Shown here: positions 13,435 to 14,595 of the stretch, in pieces
Layout of the letters: each line of letters begins with the position of its first letter
Numbering within the stretch: position 1 is the first letter of the stretch
Assembly: GCA_964625175.1 (NCBI GenBank)
Contig: CAZVAO010000058.1
Coordinates: forward strand, 1 to 14,595
DNA length: 14,595 bases
Direction of reading: 5' to 3'
Source: CAZVAO01 sp964625175
GTDB taxonomy: Bacteria > Bacillota > UBA994 > PWPR01
Position numbers and translations under genes: made by a program
The notes under the pieces: generated by a model
What the model was told of the DNA's origin: nothing
Databases searched by the model: none
What the model saw: the letters and a program-made list of their open reading frames with translations, nothing else

Positions 13435-14208
13435 TCACTCGCGGATTATCTTCTGAATACCCTGCACCTTAGAATAAGTCTCACCGAGTCTGTACGCGAT
13501 TTCCATAATTGAGAAACCCCCATAGTCAGTTAACCACCTGACTGCCTCAATAAGAGCCCCTCGACATACGGCATCTTTCCTCCATTCTTTAATCCCATAG
13601 CGTGAACACAGTGTGCTTTTGACATAATCAAAATACAGGTTTTTCATCAGCTCCACATCCGCTGATATGTCACGCAGTTTGAATGCTGGATCCGTGTTCC
13701 CATGAAATCGCTCTATACACCGCCGGGAGCCTCCAATTAAATCATAGGCATAACGCATTGCCGTTGTACAGTCGCCTTCTCGATATTTGCTGTAACTGCT
13801 CCACTCCCATTCATGGGGGTGCTCAACTAAGCCTGCCTTTACAGGATTGTTGTGAATATAACGAATTGCCCGCAGTAAATAGTCTTCAGAATCAATTGGG
13901 TCACTCCAAAAACGGCTTTGAAAGACATGTCCGGATACTTGATTAATCCAGTTGTCCCTTTTGGCAAATCTAAGATTGACCCGGTGAAAGACCTTGCTGA
14001 TCTCCTCATAATCAACGATAACGATCAAATGTACGTGGTTGTCCATCACGCACCAGCTTGTGACTTCCAACACATCCTCATGGTTTTTCAGATTCTCAAA
14101 CAGAAACACTTTTTGCCTCTCATGCCTGAATATCTGATCACCCTTGTTCCCTTTCAATACTACATGATAGTAACCAGACTCACTCCTCTTCCTTCTCTTC
14201 TTCGCCAA
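13435..14208 (-). CDS. REP-associated tyrosine transposase (RAYT, Y1/HUH family)
   Basis: This 257-aa protein carries a Y1 transposase domain (about 9-140) related to IS200/IS605 TnpA. It shows YYHVVLKGN at the start, the HUH motif as H58-V-H60 (WCVMDNHVHLIV) and the catalytic Tyr as Y117 (RAIRYIHNNPVKAGLV). The C-terminal part (about 190-257) is helical and ends in a helix-turn-helix-like stretch (FSIMEIAYRLGETYSKVQ), as in longer Clostridia-type RAYTs. The start codon is TTG (14206-14208), supported by GAGGGG 5-6 nt upstream and by the conserved KKRRKR opening. All catalytic residues are intact, so it may be active. In RAYT systems the enzyme acts on short palindromes in single-stranded DNA, and two such palindromes flank it here. 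Confidence 0.92.
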   Translation of the reverse strand: MAKKRRKRSESGYYHVVLKGNKGDQIFRHERQKVFLFENLKNHEDVLEVTSWCVMDNHVHLIVIVDYEEISKVFHRVNLRFAKRDNWINQVSGHVFQSRFWSDPIDSEDYLLRAIRYIHNNPVKAGLVEHPHEWEWSSYSKYREGDCTTAMRYAYDLIGGSRRCIERFHGNTDPAFKLRDISADVELMKNLYFDYVKSTLCSRYGIKEWRKDAVCRGALIEAVRWLTDYGGFSIMEIAYRLGETYSKVQGIQKIIRE

Positions 14209-14293
14209 CTACACCCCTCAACCTTCAATCTAATTTACCATATTATACTATATTTATATATTATTTTACAATTTTAATAAGATTAATTATTTG

Positions 14294-14339
14294 TACCGGG
14301 TTCCAGTTATTGATTTTCAATTATTTGTACCCGGTATGA
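14294..14339. repeat. RAYT-flanking palindrome, right copy
   Basis: Arms TACCGGGT (14294-14301) and ACCCGGTA (14329-14336) enclose an ATTG-ATTTT-CAAT inner hairpin. It matches the left copy at 36 of 46 positions. The 12-mer AATTATTTGTAC occurs both just before the left arm and across the right arm, a short direct duplication about 35 bp apart. Confidence 0.85.
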
Positions 14340-14569
14340 ATATGAATAATCAAGACAAATGACAAGCTCTTCTTCTGAGCCATAAGACCAAGCGGCATCG
14401 CCAATCATTCTGACCCCATTCTCAAAAGTTCCAGTGTGGGCATAATCAATAGTCTGCATGACACTGGAAAGGGTGGTTCCAGCGATAATTATCATATAGC
14501 CGAGACAGCTAGCAACTCAAATAATGTGCAGTCGGTATTTATGGGTTTTTTAAAAATATATATCTCTAA
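14307..14569 (-). pseudogene. Frameshifted remnant of a type IV prepilin-like gene
   Basis: The minus-strand frame from 14569 to 14495 reads IFKKPINTDCTLFELLAVSAI before a stop. TLFELLAVSAI resembles the prepilin signature (GF)TLxELLxxxAI, with Glu at the +5 position. A shift of frame at about 14495 continues MIIIAGTTLSSVMQTIDY and then 44 more residues to 14307. That completes a plausible hydrophobic pilin helix followed by a short globular part. The expected Gly-Phe at the cleavage site reads Asp-Cys, each one base change away. The first frame has no ATG, GTG or TTG start after its upstream stop (14570-14572), and no ribosome binding site is visible for the ATG at 14495. The 3' end runs into the right RAYT palindrome. 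It could instead be a chance 62-aa frame. Confidence 0.4.
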
Positions 14570-14595
14570 TCAAATAATCGCTAAGGCCTGTCCCT

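Larger units (their letters stand above)
13374..14339. mobile_element. RAYT unit: Y1 transposase gene bracketed by two related palindromes
   Basis: A REP-associated tyrosine transposase gene is flanked by two ~46-bp palindromic elements with TACCGGGT/ACCCGGTA arms. The inner edge of one is 13 nt past the stop codon; the other is 86 nt upstream of the start. The two elements match at 36 of 46 positions in the same orientation. Y1/HUH elements of this kind recognise hairpins at their ends and do not leave target duplications. The unit lies directly behind the MBL gene terminator on one side and abuts a decayed gene on the other. Confidence 0.75.

Overview
The window looks like the chromosome of a Bacillota (Firmicutes) bacterium, probably an anaerobic Clostridia-like or related low-to-mid GC lineage. 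The evidence is strong AGGAGG-type ribosome binding sites, sigma-A-like promoters, a TagO/WecA-type undecaprenyl-phosphate sugar-phosphate transferase, PspC and DUF4342 proteins and many intrinsic terminators. The genus cannot be named from the sequence. No tRNA, rRNA or CRISPR array was seen.

Layout: (1) 1-4222, minus strand: the 5' end of an amidase-family gene, then tagO, a bactofilin, an M23 peptidase and an M20/PepT-like peptidase. The M23 and bactofilin genes are tightly coupled and form a plausible cell-shape or wall-remodelling pair. (2) 4434-8716, plus strand: an envelope-stress-like cluster with a small membrane protein, two PspC proteins (one with a LiaI/LiaF-like membrane tail), two DUF4342 proteins, and an OmpR-family response regulator overlapping its histidine kinase. 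Three -10 elements in this cluster sit 34-36 nt upstream of start codons and lack good -35 boxes; one overlaps a perfect palindrome. (3) 8763-9190: a gene-free stretch between convergent genes, full of short hairpins and repeats. (4) 9191-11790, minus strand: two divergent M24 aminopeptidase or prolidase-like genes separated by 341 bp. (5) 11791-12457: a second repeat-rich gap with an inverted copy of a repeat from region 3 and eight tandem GGGGTTC units. (6) 12458-13360, plus strand: a PqqB-like metallo-beta-lactamase-fold gene with its own terminator. (7) 13374-14339: a RAYT (Y1 HUH transposase) gene bracketed by two related ~46-bp palindromes. (8) 14307-14569: the frameshifted remains of what looks like a type IV prepilin-like gene, running into the outer RAYT palindrome.

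The most interesting points are the duplicated PspC/DUF4342/two-component cluster with its promoter set, the compact palindrome-flanked RAYT unit next to a decayed pilin-like gene, and the tandem mini-hairpin array between convergent genes. All functions are inferred from motifs and context; no database search was run.
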